DNA of 64,000 nt from Lachnospiraceae bacterium (GTDB lineage Bacteria > Bacillota > Clostridia > Lachnospirales > Lachnospiraceae). This document shows, in pieces, positions 53,027 to 62,619 of this stretch. The notes under the pieces are model-generated. The model did not search any database. It saw only the letters and a list, made by a program, of their open reading frames with translations, and had not been told where the DNA came from. A program made the translations under genes and the position numbers. The stretch lies in contig JAETRD010000019.1 in assembly GCA_021770345.1 (NCBI GenBank), positions 1 to 64,000 of the forward strand. The letters are read 5' to 3'. How positions within the stretch are numbered: position 1 is the stretch's first letter; every line of letters starts with the position of its first letter.

Positions 53027-53890
53027 TCACACACGTCTCATATGCTGATGTGTGAAGAGATGGTCCGAGCAGTACTCGTAATTTCCTTCACACTTCGAGC
53101 AGAAGCGAAACTCCAGATTCGGATCGTCAAGTTCCGTCCTGCCGCAGACCGCACATTTGTGCTTTGTGAGCCCCGAACCGGGCCTCGGCTCCCGCATCTG
53201 CGCCTTAAACTTCTGTCTGCGGTGAATCTCCTGCGGCGTGTAACGGTACAGGTTCCGCGTCGAGAGAAAGAAAATGATAAAATTGAGCAGCGACATCCCG
53301 ATCGCAATCTTTCCAGCCCAGCCGGCAGCAAAAAATTCCAGCGCGGTCAGCACGATATAGACGAGCGCCATCCATTTCATCTTAATCGGAATCACAAACA
53401 TCAGCAGTATCTGCATATCCGGATAAGACAGGGCAAATGCAAGGAAAATGGACATGTTGATATAATTGGTCGAAAATCCCATCGCAATGCCTTCGGACAT
53501 CAGTGCGTAATCGGCCACATTCCCGGTCAGCGCCATGATGCCGTACAGCAGAAAGGCCCCTATCACGGTAAACAGCATTCCGCCGAAGATATATACGTTA
53601 AACCGGAACGTCCCCCAGTTGCGCTCGAGCGTCGTCCCCAGCTGGTAATACAGATACGCCATAATCAGAAGCGAAAACAGGCTTCCCGTGGTCGGCATGA
53701 AAATCCAGGTCACCAGCCGCCAGACCTGCCCGTGCAGAATGTGATACGGACTTAAGACCAGAAATTTCAGAATTCCGGGCGCGGCCATATTCAGCACATA
53801 ACCGGCGCCGTAAGCCGCGACCATGTAAATCATCAGATTGGGAACCGCAAAGCGCCCCAGCCTGCGCTCTAATTTATTTAACCAGTTCAT
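53027..53890 (-). CDS. rhomboid-like membrane protein without the catalytic motif, with C-terminal zinc ribbon, 287 aa
   Basis: Six hydrophobic segments and the rhomboid-type loop GQVWRLVTWIFMPTTGSLFS with ...LGTTLERNWGTFRFN, but no G-x-S-G and no TM6 His, so protease activity is unlikely. The region FALSYPDMQILLMFVIPIKM recalls derlin-like pseudoproteases. Residues 225-287 are cytoplasmic, with a zinc ribbon C-x-x-C (KCAVCGR ... FCSKCEGNYEYCSDH). Convergent with aroC. Confidence 0.8.
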   Translation of the reverse strand: MNWLNKLERRLGRFAVPNLMIYMVAAYGAGYVLNMAAPGILKFLVLSPYHILHGQVWRLVTWIFMPTTGSLFSLLIMAYLYYQLGTTLERNWGTFRFNVYIFGGMLFTVIGAFLLYGIMALTGNVADYALMSEGIAMGFSTNYINMSIFLAFALSYPDMQILLMFVIPIKMKWMALVYIVLTALEFFAAGWAGKIAIGMSLLNFIIFFLSTRNLYRYTPQEIHRRQKFKAQMREPRPGSGLTKHKCAVCGRTELDDPNLEFRFCSKCEGNYEYCSDHLFTHQHMRRV

Positions 53891-54014
53891 AGGTTCTCAC
53901 CTCAGCCTTTCTCATAAATACAATAATATAGTAAAGTATAGCCATCCCTTCTTTTTTTGTCAATCAAGGCAATTCTTCTTCATAAAAAGTTTATATTTTG
54001 GCATGAATTGCTCA

Positions 54015-54043
54015 TTGTTTTTTGCAAAATCGTGTCGTATAAT
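54015..54043 (+). promoter_or_regulatory. putative promoter of the dehydratase activase gene
   Basis: -35 TTGTTT (54015-54020), 17-base spacer, -10 TATAAT (54038-54043), 80 bases before the start codon. Confidence 0.65.
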
Positions 54044-54124
54044 GTAGCTTGTTCGGCATCTGCCAACAACTATTATAATAAGTAGAAACACATGTTTAGA
54101 GCTATGTTACAACGGAGGTTACCC

Positions 54125-57100
54125 ATGAATCACAATTCACTATATAAACTGGGAATTGACATCGGTTCTACCACAGTAAAAGTTGCTATATTAGATGAAC
54201 AGGACAATCTGCTGTTTTCCGACTACAAGCGGCACTTCGCGAATATCCGGGAAACCTTATCCGCGCTGGTCGAAAAGGCGTTCTCCGCTCTCGGAGACTG
54301 CCCCGTTGCGCCCATGATCACCGGCTCCGGCGGTCTGACCCTTGCAAAACATCTCGAAATCCCCTTCGTGCAGGAGGTGATCTCTGTCTCCACGGCCCTG
54401 CAGCAGGCTGCGCCGCAGACAGACGTCGCCATTGAGCTCGGAGGCGAGGATGCGAAGATCATCTATTTCGAGGGCGGAAATGTGGAGCAGCGCATGAACG
54501 GCATCTGCGCCGGCGGCACGGGCTCTTTTATCGACCAGATGGCTTCTCTGATACAGACCGATGCCACCGGTCTCAACGAGTACGCCAAAAATTACAAAGC
54601 AATTTACCCGATTGCGGCGCGCTGCGGCGTGTTTGCCAAAACCGATATCCAGCCGCTGATCAACGAAGGCGCTACCAGAGAAGATCTCTCCGCCTCCATC
54701 TTTCAGGCGGTCGTCAACCAGACCATCAGCGGTCTCGCCTGCGGCAAGCCGATCCGCGGCCATGTGGCATTCTTAGGAGGCCCGCTTCACTTTCTGACCG
54801 AGCTTAAGACGGCTTTTATCCGCACGCTAAATCTCGATGAGGAGCACGCGATCTCCCCGGAAAATTCACACCTGTTTGCAGCCATCGGCTCCGCACTCAA
54901 CTGTGATGCTACTGTCACCACCACCCTGTCCGCCCTGTGCGGACAGCTGCAGTCCGATATTCATATGGAGTTTGAGGTCGCACGGCTAGAGCCGCTGTTC
55001 GCCGATCAGGAGGATTACGAGGAATTCTGCGCCCGCCACAACGGCCACAGTGTGAAATCCGCCGACCTTTCCGCTTACCGCGGCGACTGCTATCTCGGTA
55101 TTGACGGCGGCTCCACCACCACAAAGATTGCGCTGGTGGGCGAGAACGGCGCTCTGCTCCACTCCTATTACGGCAGCAACAACGGCAGCCTTCTCTCCAC
55201 CACGGTAAACGCGTTAAAAGAACTTTTTGCAAAGCTGCCCGAAGGGGCCCGCATCGTGCACGCCTGCTCCACCGGCTACGGTGAAGCGCTGTTAAAAGCC
55301 GCCCTGCTGCTTGACGACGGCGAGGTGGAGACGGTTGCACACTACTATGCCGCCGCCTTCTTCAATCCGGACGTGGACTGCATCTTAGATATCGGCGGTC
55401 AGGACATGAAATGCATCCGAATCAAAAATCAGACGGTCGACAGCGTCCAGCTCAACGAGGCCTGCTCCTCCGGCTGCGGGTCGTTTATCGAGACCTTCGC
55501 AAAATCCTTAAACTACTCCGTGGAGGATTTCGCGAAGGAGGCTTTGTTTGCCCCAAATCCGATCGACCTCGGCACGCGCTGTACGGTCTTTATGAACTCC
55601 AAGGTAAAGCAGGCACAGAAAGAGGGGGCTTCCGTAGCGGATATCTCCTCCGGTCTCGCCTACTCCGTCATCAAAAACGCACTGTTTAAGGTCATCAAGC
55701 TCTCCGACGCGAGTGAGCTCGGAAAGAATATCGTCGTGCAGGGCGGAACCTTCTACAACGACGCGGTGCTGCGCAGCTTCGAGCGGATTTCCGGCTGTGC
55801 ATGTGTGAGACCGGATATCGCCGGAATCATGGGCGCATTCGGCGCGGCGCTCATCGCAAGAGAACGGCACGAGGCCGGCCACGAGACCACCATGCTCTCC
55901 GTCGACGAGATCAACGCGCTGACCTTCGACACGCGGCTGACCCGCTGCAAAGGCTGTACCAACCACTGTATGCTGACGATCAACCGTTTCTCCGGAAACC
56001 GTCAGTATATCACCGGAAACCGCTGTGAGCGCGGGCTCGGCAAAGAGAAAAAAGAAACCGAAGAGCTTCCGAACCTCTTTGCCTACAAAAACAAACGGCT
56101 CTTTGATTACCGCCCGCTTACGCCCGCAGAGGCTCCACGCGGCACCGTCGGAATTCCCCGGGTACTCAATTTATACGAAAATTACCCGTTCTGGGCGACC
56201 TTTTTTACGAAACTCGGCTTCTCTGTCGTGCTCTCACCGTCGTCCACGCGGAAAATTTACGAGCTCGGCATCGAATCCATTCCGAGCGAGTCCGAATGCT
56301 ACCCCGCCAAGCTGGCGCACGGACATGTGACCTGGCTGATTCACCAGAATGTGGACTTTATTTTTTATCCGTGTATTCCGTATGAGCGGAACGAATTTCC
56401 GGATTCCAACAATCACTACAACTGTCCGATTGTCACCTCCTACGCGGAGAACATCAAGAATAACGTCGATGAAATCACCTCCGGACAGGTAAAGTTTCTG
56501 AATCCGTTTATGTCCTTTGCGAGCGAAGATGCACTGTCCGCGCAGTTAATCAAAACCTTCGCCTGTGAAGACTTCGGTATCCCCGAGTCCGAAATCCGGG
56601 ATGCCGTCTCCGAGGGCTACAAGGAGCTGGCCGTCGTCCGTATGGAGATGCAGCAAAAGGGTGAGGAAGTGCTGCGCTATATGGAGAAAACCGGCAGACA
56701 CGGCATTGTCCTCGCAGGGCGCCCCTACCATGTAGACCCGGAGATCAACCACGGAATCCCGGAGCTGATTACCTCCTACGGCATCTGCGTTCTGACCGAG
56801 GATTCCGTCTCACATCTTCACAAGGTGGAGCGCCCGCTGATGGTCATGGACCAGTGGATGTACCACTCAAGGCTCTACGCGGCGGCAAACTTTGTGAAGA
56901 CAAGAAATGATCTGGACTTAATCCAGCTGAACTCCTTCGGCTGCGGACTCGATGCGGTCACGACGGATGCCGTGAACGACATTCTCACAAAGTCCGGCAA
57001 GATCTACACCTGCTTAAAGATTGACGAGGTGAATAATCTCGGGGCGGCGCGCATCCGCATCCGCTCTCTGCTGTCGGCGATCCGCGTGCGGCTGAAAAAC

Positions 57101-58372
57101 CCGGCGGAGCGCACCGTCGTGCCGTCCGGCTATACCCGCGTTGTCTTTACCGAAGAGATGCGCAGAAATTACACGATTCTCTGTCCGCAGATGTCGCCGA
57201 TTCACTTCGAGCTCTTAGAACCGGCCTTTTGCGCTGCGGGGTATAATCTCGTCGTGCCGGATATTCCGGCCAGGGAATGTGTGGATGTCGGCTTAAAGTT
57301 TGTCAACAACGACGCCTGCTACCCGTCGCTGATTGTCGTGGGGCAGATGATGGCTGCGGTGACTTCCGGAAAATATGACATGAGCAAGACCGCCATTTTA
57401 ATGTCGCAGACCGGTGGCGGCTGCCGTGCGAGCAACTATGTCGGATTCCTGCGGCGCGCGTTGGAGCGGCTCGGCCATCCCGACGTGCCGGTGATCTCCA
57501 TCAACTTAAGCGGCCTTGAGTCCAACCCGGGCTTTAAACTGACGCCCGCCCTGCTCCAGCACGGCCTCTATGCGCTTGAATTCGGCGATATCTTCATGCG
57601 CTGCGTCTACCGCACGCGCCCCTACGAGGCGGTGCCGGGTTCCACGGATGCCCTGCATGAAAAATGGAAGCAGGAAGCCATCGCTTTCCTCGCGCAGAAA
57701 AAAATGCTCTCTCACGGAAAATTCAAACACATGTGCCGGGCAATCATTCGCGATTTTGACCGCTTAGAGCGCCTCGACATCAAAAAACCCAGAGTCGGTA
57801 TCGTCGGGGAAATTCTCGTGAAGTTCCACCCGTCCGCCAACAACCACCTCGTCGAACTGCTCGAGGCTGAGGGCGCGGAAGCGGTTGTGCCGGATCTCAC
57901 CGATTTCCTGCTCTACTGCTTCTACAACACGGGCTTCCGGGCAGACAATCTCGGGATGAGCAAAAAGTCCAAACGCAACGGTCGTCTCGGCATCAATTTC
58001 TTTGAGTGGCTGCGCGGTGCGGCGCGCGACGAATTCGAAAAGAGTACGCATTTTGACGCCCCGGCCCATATCGACGAGCTCGCCGAGCGTGCCCGCGCTA
58101 TCGTGTCGGAGGGAAATCAGACCGGTGAGGGCTGGTTTCTGACCGGCGAAATGTTAGAGCTGATCTGCAGCGGCACGCCGAACATCGTCTGCGCACAGCC
58201 TTTTGCCTGCCTGCCGAACCATGTCGTCGGCAAAGGCGTGATCAAGGAACTGCGGCACCGCTATCCGTCCTCGAATATCGTCGCGATCGATTACGACCCG
58301 GGTGCGAGTGAGGTCAACCAGCTAAATCGCATCAAACTGATGCTCTCGACTGCCAACCGCAATCTGCAATGA
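54125..58372 (+). CDS. acyl-CoA dehydratase activase fusion protein (BadF/BadG ATPase x2 + DUF2229 region), 1415 aa
   Basis: ATG 54125 ([20 protein letters not shown]) with CGGAGG. Two ASKHA ATPase domains of the 2-hydroxyacyl-CoA dehydratase activator type: [17 protein letters not shown] from residue 8 and [20 protein letters not shown] near 322. The second carries the Fe-S-type Cys loop [13 protein letters not shown] near 445; in the first the same place is [13 protein letters not shown] Cys cluster RCKGCTNHC (about 605) and a DUF2229/CoA-dehydratase-subunit-like part follow. It may activate a radical dehydratase or act alone; no dehydratase genes are adjacent. Such giant fusions are common in clostridia. 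Confidence 0.92.
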   Translation: MNHNSLYKLGIDIGSTTVKVAILDEQDNLLFSDYKRHFANIRETLSALVEKAFSALGDCPVAPMITGSGGLTLAKHLEIPFVQEVISVSTALQQAAPQTDVAIELGGEDAKIIYFEGGNVEQRMNGICAGGTGSFIDQMASLIQTDATGLNEYAKNYKAIYPIAARCGVFAKTDIQPLINEGATREDLSASIFQAVVNQTISGLACGKPIRGHVAFLGGPLHFLTELKTAFIRTLNLDEEHAISPENSHLFAAIGSALNCDATVTTTLSALCGQLQSDIHMEFEVARLEPLFADQEDYEEFCARHNGHSVKSADLSAYRGDCYLGIDGGSTTTKIALVGENGALLHSYYGSNNGSLLSTTVNALKELFAKLPEGARIVHACSTGYGEALLKAALLLDDGEVETVAHYYAAAFFNPDVDCILDIGGQDMKCIRIKNQTVDSVQLNEACSSGCGSFIETFAKSLNYSVEDFAKEALFAPNPIDLGTRCTVFMNSKVKQAQKEGASVADISSGLAYSVIKNALFKVIKLSDASELGKNIVVQGGTFYNDAVLRSFERISGCACVRPDIAGIMGAFGAALIARERHEAGHETTMLSVDEINALTFDTRLTRCKGCTNHCMLTINRFSGNRQYITGNRCERGLGKEKKETEELPNLFAYKNKRLFDYRPLTPAEAPRGTVGIPRVLNLYENYPFWATFFTKLGFSVVLSPSSTRKIYELGIESIPSESECYPAKLAHGHVTWLIHQNVDFIFYPCIPYERNEFPDSNNHYNCPIVTSYAENIKNNVDEITSGQVKFLNPFMSFASEDALSAQLIKTFACEDFGIPESEIRDAVSEGYKELAVVRMEMQQKGEEVLRYMEKTGRHGIVLAGRPYHVDPEINHGIPELITSYGICVLTEDSVSHLHKVERPLMVMDQWMYHSRLYAAANFVKTRNDLDLIQLNSFGCGLDAVTTDAVNDILTKSGKIYTCLKIDEVNNLGAARIRIRSLLSAIRVRLKNPAERTVVPSGYTRVVFTEEMRRNYTILCPQMSPIHFELLEPAFCAAGYNLVVPDIPARECVDVGLKFVNNDACYPSLIVVGQMMAAVTSGKYDMSKTAILMSQTGGGCRASNYVGFLRRALERLGHPDVPVISINLSGLESNPGFKLTPALLQHGLYALEFGDIFMRCVYRTRPYEAVPGSTDALHEKWKQEAIAFLAQKKMLSHGKFKHMCRAIIRDFDRLERLDIKKPRVGIVGEILVKFHPSANNHLVELLEAEGAEAVVPDLTDFLLYCFYNTGFRADNLGMSKKSKRNGRLGINFFEWLRGAARDEFEKSTHFDAPAHIDELAERARAIVSEGNQTGEGWFLTGEMLELICSGTPNIVCAQPFACLPNHVVGKGVIKELRHRYPSSNIVAIDYDPGASEVNQLNRIKLMLSTANRNLQ

Positions 58373-58373
58373 C

Positions 58374-58416
58374 AAAAAACGCCCCTCCGGCTTGAAAACC
58401 GGAAGGGCGTTTTTTA
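58374..58416. terminator. strong bidirectional terminator
   Basis: AAAAAACGCCC-TCCGG stem pairing with CCGGAAGGGCG-TTTTTT; A-run on one side and T-run on the other. Confidence 0.9.
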
Positions 58417-58494
58417 TTGAACATAAGGGCTGTTCGCGAAGCGTGCGGCCCGTTGTTGAACATAAGGATGGCTCGCAAAGCATGTCATCCGTTG
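58417..58494 (+). repeat. 39-bp hairpin repeat, two tandem copies
   Basis: Units starting TTGAACATAAGG at 58417 and 58456. Unit 1 stem GGGCTGT / GCGGCCC, unit 2 stem GGATGGC / GTCATCC: paired positions change together. A third copy lies inverted at 63586-63623. Confidence 0.75.
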
Positions 58495-58546
58495 TTTGCA
58501 CTCTCTTTTTACTATGTATCAAATGAATTTACGGCGAACTCCCTCT

Positions 58547-59182
58547 TTAGTTTGAAAAATCTCTGCTGTAAAGTTCTGTGCCGTCCGGATTCGCAACCGC
58601 GATACGGATCACCGCATCCTCTGCGCCGGTCTCGGATTTCATCTCGGTGCAAAGAGACTCAAAAACAGCTTTCTGCTGATCAAACATTGTATCATAAGAC
58701 TCTGCCAACGCTGCCAGACTTTCCTCGTCGGTCGGGAACTCCTCATTCATTGTATAAAGGAATACCAGCGCATTGCCGTCAACCGTAACCGAAACCGTGC
58801 ATCCCATCGTATCCGATGTAGCGTTGATCTGATCCTCAATCTCATGAATCGCGTCGATCTGTGAATTGTACCAATCTTCAATCGTTTCGCCTTCCTGCTC
58901 CGCTGCTCCTGCATCTGCGTCTCCCGCGTCCGCCGCTCCTGCGTCTTCCGCTCCCGCATCCGCCGCTCCTGCGTCTTCCGCTCCCGCATCCGCTGCTCCT
59001 GCGTCTTCCGCTCCCGCATCCGCTGCTCCTGCGTCTTCCGCTCCCGCATCCGCTGCTCCTGCGTCCTGCTCCACATTGCTCTCCGGTGCATTCGCTTCAC
59101 CCGAAGCCTTGTCACCGCAGCCTGTAAATCCAGCCACGCCAAGCGCTGCAACCATCATCATAGCTAACACTTTCTTCTTCAT
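58547..59182 (-). CDS. lipoprotein with 10-residue tandem repeats and a DUF4854-like domain, 211 aa
   Basis: ATG 59182 (MKKKVLAMMMVAALGVAGFT, then GCGDK) is a lipoprotein signal with the Cys near 22. Residues 40-90 are tandem AGAEDAGAAD repeats encoded by a 30-bp minisatellite. The C-terminal 100 residues (EDWYNSQIDAIHEIEDQINA ... AVIRIAVANPDGTELYSRDF) resemble DUF4854. Surface-attached; function unknown. The acidic repeat looks like a spacer between anchor and domain. Confidence 0.85.
   Translation of the reverse strand: MKKKVLAMMMVAALGVAGFTGCGDKASGEANAPESNVEQDAGAADAGAEDAGAADAGAEDAGAADAGAEDAGAADAGAEDAGAADAGDADAGAAEQEGETIEDWYNSQIDAIHEIEDQINATSDTMGCTVSVTVDGNALVFLYTMNEEFPTDEESLAALAESYDTMFDQQKAVFESLCTEMKSETGAEDAVIRIAVANPDGTELYSRDFSN
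58931..59066. repeat. 30-bp minisatellite, four full units plus a partial one
   Basis: Unit positions 58931, 58961, 58991 and 59021, with a partial unit from 59051. Units differ only at one base (CCGCCG versus CCGCTG). In-frame, so copy-number change alters linker length without breaking the lipoprotein. Confidence 0.9.
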
Positions 59183-59355
59183 ATTCCTGTTCCTCCATAT
59201 ATTTCCGGGCCAAAAATGCAATAGAGCTGCGGCCCGTGCCTTTTATTCTGGCAACGCCTGCTCTATCAACGCCGCCTGCTGTATTATAGTACAGGAAAAG
59301 AAAATGCGCAATCGCAAAAAAGTTAAGATTTTTTTAAAATGACAGTAATTTCCAT

Positions 59356-59395
59356 AAAAATGTCTATACAGCAGCAAAAATGTCTATACAGCAGC
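59356..59395. repeat. 20-bp tandem direct repeat
   Basis: AAAAATGTCTATACAGCAGC occurs twice in a row (59356-59375, 59376-59395), just after the DUF4261 gene stop. Confidence 0.85.
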
Positions 59396-59399
59396 CCAT

Positions 59400-60497
59400 T
59401 TAAAAACCAATCTTCATTGACTGCCCCTCCACGCAGACGCCCGTCGAGCGTTTCAGGGGCAGTTTTTGTTCCGCGGAAAGGCCAATCGTTTCACCGTCTC
59501 GCAGAACCGCACCCTCCTCAACGATATAACCGGAGATATTGAACATCAGATCATAAACCTCTGCGGGAGGATGGCTGCTGCCCACAATCTCCAACTCCTC
59601 TCTCCCAAAAGAGCGCAGCCCGTTCGTCCAGCTGCTAACACCTTTTTCGTCCTGATACAGTCCGACGAATACCAGCGCCGTCAGAGGCGTCTCCCCCTCC
59701 TTCATGACGAGGGCTGACCGGATAAAATCTTCCGGCAGCCATACCGTGCCGCAGTCATAGATTCCAAGCGCATTCGAGGCTTTCAGACAGGCGCAGGCGA
59801 TTTTGACAAAAAGCTTTCCTGCCTCAAGCGGTGTGGCATCTCTTCCCAGCACCGCCACCAGCAGATGCGCCTGATGCTTTTTCGCTGCGGCGACGGACTT
59901 TTCCCTGGTCATAAAATTGCTGTTGGCCCAATACTCTGCCTCACCGCTGGGAACTTTGGCTTCCATCAATCCGACCGTGACCATCATACCGCTCTCCTCA
60001 AACGCAATGGCCGTTCCCTCACTCCGCGGATTCTCCATATCTTTCGGGCAGTCAATCCCCCAGTCTTCCCGCAGAACCGCACGAAATTCCTCTGTGTCAA
60101 ATTCCGGCGTATCCAAAAGCACAAACCCCAGAAAATCGCCGCCCGCGGCGCCCTCATCCGCGCCTCCCTCTCCCGCCTCATTTGCACGGTCAATCCAGTA
60201 TGCCCGGATTTTTTCCACCATTGCCTCGCACTTTTCCTGTGCCGTGGCGGGGTCATACGCTTCCATTTCGCTGTAGATATGGCCGCAGTGCCCCAGGCCG
60301 TCTCCCTCATAGCCTCCGCAGACCGCCACCTTCCATGCGCTCAAAATCGTTTTCTTAAACCGGAAGATATAGTAATGCAGATCATGCAGGTCAAACGCTC
60401 CCGCAATCTCAAGCTTCGCCGGCTTCCTCCCGAGCTCATCGGGGTGGGAAAGCCATTCCTCCATCACTGCTGCCGCCGCTTTCTCCTGTTCCGTCAT
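59400..60497 (-). CDS. DUF4261 domain protein, 365 aa
   Basis: ATG 60497 (MTEQEKAAAAVMEEWLSHPD) with GGAGGGG upstream. The N-terminal half contains KLEIAGAFDLHDLHYYIFRF. The C-terminal half is DUF4261-like (MMVTVGLMEAKVPSGEAEYW, HQAHLLVAVLG, IYDCGTVWLPEDFIRSAL, PAEVYDLMFNISGYIVEEG). Cytosolic, no catalytic motif known. Domains of this family recur in proteins related to effector-immunity gene sets, but nothing beside it supports that here. Confidence 0.75.
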   Translation of the reverse strand: MTEQEKAAAAVMEEWLSHPDELGRKPAKLEIAGAFDLHDLHYYIFRFKKTILSAWKVAVCGGYEGDGLGHCGHIYSEMEAYDPATAQEKCEAMVEKIRAYWIDRANEAGEGGADEGAAGGDFLGFVLLDTPEFDTEEFRAVLREDWGIDCPKDMENPRSEGTAIAFEESGMMVTVGLMEAKVPSGEAEYWANSNFMTREKSVAAAKKHQAHLLVAVLGRDATPLEAGKLFVKIACACLKASNALGIYDCGTVWLPEDFIRSALVMKEGETPLTALVFVGLYQDEKGVSSWTNGLRSFGREELEIVGSSHPPAEVYDLMFNISGYIVEEGAVLRDGETIGLSAEQKLPLKRSTGVCVEGQSMKIGF

Positions 60498-60699
60498 TTT
60501 TCCCCTCCTTTGTCCGTTTCTCATCTGATTAAAATAGATTATACAGACTTTTCGGCAAAGCGCAAGCCGGTTTCAGAGCAATTCCCATCCGTCACTTTTC
60601 CCGCAAACGGCCTTGCAAAAAAACTTCCGGAAGATTAAGATATAAGAAACACCATCAGTATCATGCAAACAACCCTTATGATTTTTACGGAGGATTTTT

Positions 60700-62088
60700 A
60701 TGACACCGACAGTCAGTATCATTGTACCTGTCTACAATGCCAAAAACTACATAAAACGCTGTATCGACAGTATTTTAACACAGGAATATACGGATTATGA
60801 ATTAATCCTGGTGGATGACGGAAGCAAAGATGCGTCCGGCTCCATCTGCGACGAATATGCCGCAAAAGATCCGCGCATCCGGGTAATTCACAAGGAAAAC
60901 ACCGGCGTTTCCGACACCCGCAATATCGGGATCGGCGAAGCCCGCGGTACTTATCTGCAATTCTTAGACAGCGACGACTGGATTACCCCGGATGCAACAA
61001 AGCTTCTGGTGCGCGCCGCCGCAGAGCATCACTGTGATCTGGTCATCGCGGATTTCTACCGCGTGGTCGGAGAGCGCGTCGCGCACAAGGGTGATATCGA
61101 GGAGGACGGCGTGCTCACCAAAGAAGAATTTGCCGCTCATATGATGGAAAATCCGGCCGATTTTTACTATGGTGTGCTCTGGAACAAGCTATACCGCAGA
61201 GACCTGATCGAAAAATACCGGCTGCGCATGGACACCTCGGTCAGCTGGTGTGAGGATTTTCTGTTTAATCTCGAATATATTTTGCACGCGGACATATTCT
61301 ATGCCCTGCAGGCTCCGATTTACTATTATGTCAAGACAAAAGGCTCGCTGGCCTCCCAGGGAATGAGCATCACAAAAACCATCAAGATGAAACTGATGGT
61401 CTTTGAATATTACAATAATTTTTATAAAAATGTTTACGATGAAAAGGATTACGAGAAAAAAAGACTTCAGGTGTACCGCTTTTTTATCGACGCTGCCAGC
61501 GACGGCGGCGCACCGCTCTCGATTCTGCCCGGCGGCAAAAAGCTCGGCGAGGAGCGGACGCCCGTCTACTCCGGCGGTATCACGGGCGATGGTATCCTGA
61601 TGGACTCCTACCGCAGCCGTAAACTGCTCGCGCATTATCTCGAGGTCGTGGCCTTACAGTACGATCTGACGCTGCAGGATGTGGCGTTGCTGCTCGCTTT
61701 CACCCAGCTTGACACCGTAAAGAACCGCAGGGAACTCGCAGACTATACGAACCTTTCCGTCGGCAGTCTTTCCCGCTCTCTGCAAAAACTGCTCGCGCGC
61801 GACCTGATAAAGCTTACGGACGTGCGGATAAAAAGCACGGATTCCGAGGCCGGAACAAAGAATGCGGACCGGAGCACACACACCAGTTTGCCATCTTTCA
61901 AATCTTCCGAAAAATATCTTCGGATAGAACTGCTGCCCGCTGCGGGATCAATCCTGGCCGCGCTCGAGGCCGCACAGAGTGATTTCGACTCCGCCCGTTT
62001 TGCGGATTTTTCCGAGGAGGAACTTGCCGCGTACAGGGCGCTGACCGGGAAAATCAAGCAGAATACGCTCAAAATCCTGCTGCCGTAA
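60700..62088 (+). CDS. GT2 glycosyltransferase fused to a MarR-like winged-helix domain, 462 aa
   Basis: Residues 1-230: GT-A fold, SIIVPVYNAKNYIKRCIDSI, LILVDDGSKDASG and LDSDDW (DxD). Residues about 305-460: LAHYLEVVALQYDLTLQDVA, then NRRELADYTNLSVGSLSRSL QK and a wing DLIKLTDVRI, ending in helices like a MarR C-terminal dimer part. There is no stop or frame change between the parts. No membrane span. The combination suggests sensing- or DNA-linked glycosylation, or a domain recruited for dimerisation; this is inference. Confidence 0.85.
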   Translation: MTPTVSIIVPVYNAKNYIKRCIDSILTQEYTDYELILVDDGSKDASGSICDEYAAKDPRIRVIHKENTGVSDTRNIGIGEARGTYLQFLDSDDWITPDATKLLVRAAAEHHCDLVIADFYRVVGERVAHKGDIEEDGVLTKEEFAAHMMENPADFYYGVLWNKLYRRDLIEKYRLRMDTSVSWCEDFLFNLEYILHADIFYALQAPIYYYVKTKGSLASQGMSITKTIKMKLMVFEYYNNFYKNVYDEKDYEKKRLQVYRFFIDAASDGGAPLSILPGGKKLGEERTPVYSGGITGDGILMDSYRSRKLLAHYLEVVALQYDLTLQDVALLLAFTQLDTVKNRRELADYTNLSVGSLSRSLQKLLARDLIKLTDVRIKSTDSEAGTKNADRSTHTSLPSFKSSEKYLRIELLPAAGSILAALEAAQSDFDSARFADFSEEELAAYRALTGKIKQNTLKILLP

Positions 62089-62140
62089 GACCGATTTGCG
62101 ATGCTGCGGCTTTGCGAAAAGCAACGGGCTGATACACGGA

Positions 62141-62170
62141 CCCTGACATACTGTCAGGGCTCCTTTTTTG
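62141..62170 (+). terminator. terminator downstream of the GT2 gene
   Basis: CCCTGACA-TAC-TGTCAGGG perfect stem (62141-62159) then TTTTTT. It overlaps the 3' end of the converging small gene. Confidence 0.9.
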
Positions 62171-62390
62171 CCTTTTTCAACTGATACGTCAGATAGTCAA
62201 GACAGTCTATCTTTTTCTGGCATTTGTGCACCTCCTCTAACAGACAGTCCCTGTGGTTTGCCAGAAGTTCCAGCTCCGCTTTGCTCTTATGCGCCTCCAT
62301 ACACGCCAGAAATTCCTCTATCTGTTCCGGCGCACATCCCGCATCTTTTAAATTTTGGATTATTGCCTCTCTTGAGGTTGCATCGTACAT
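62154..62390 (-). CDS. small helical protein, 78 aa
   Basis: ATG 62390 (MYDATSREAIIQNLKDAGCA) with GAGGG upstream. Helical with LELLANHRDCLLEEVHKCQK and KKIDCLDYLTYQLKK, a conserved family of small Firmicute proteins often encoded beside MarR/MerR-type regulators. Function unknown. It converges on the GT2-MarR fusion gene. Confidence 0.75.
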   Translation of the reverse strand: MYDATSREAIIQNLKDAGCAPEQIEEFLACMEAHKSKAELELLANHRDCLLEEVHKCQKKIDCLDYLTYQLKKAKKEP

Positions 62391-62433
62391 CGTTCCCTCC
62401 ACACCCAAATCCGAAATTATCAATCTTTCTTTT

Positions 62434-62562
62434 TCACTCCCGCTCTTCGATTACAAACAGCTTTTGTCTTCCCTTTTTCTTCATAGCCGGAAGCGCAAAC
62501 ACCTGCTTCGAAATCTTTCGGACAAGCTCCTCGTCCCCGCTTCCGACGGCTTTCGATATCAT
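62434..62562 (-). CDS. possible small protein, 42 aa
   Basis: ATG 62562 (MISKAVGSGDEELVRKISKQ) with GGGGTG six bases upstream, ending FVIEERE at TGA 62436. The frame is open upstream to a TAG before any better start. Basic and helical; lies between the substrate-binding protein gene and the 78-residue gene. Support is only coding appearance and a weak ribosome binding site; it may be the remnant of a longer gene. Confidence 0.35.
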   Translation of the reverse strand: MISKAVGSGDEELVRKISKQVFALPAMKKKGRQKLFVIEERE

Positions 62563-62619
62563 CGCAAGCACCCCTACGCCGATCCCTGCTGTTCCCGCCG
62601 CGCGGTCTCTTTCGTCCGC

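Noticed and set aside
54257..58522. Leftward frames opposite the dehydratase activase gene.
   Set aside because: Shadows; the rightward 1415-residue frame has both ATPase motifs, a promoter and a terminator.
58861..59127. Rightward Pro/Leu/Ala-rich frames over the minisatellite.
   Set aside because: They are shadows of the 30-bp repeat in the lipoprotein gene, which has the signal peptide, lipobox and ribosome binding site on the other strand.
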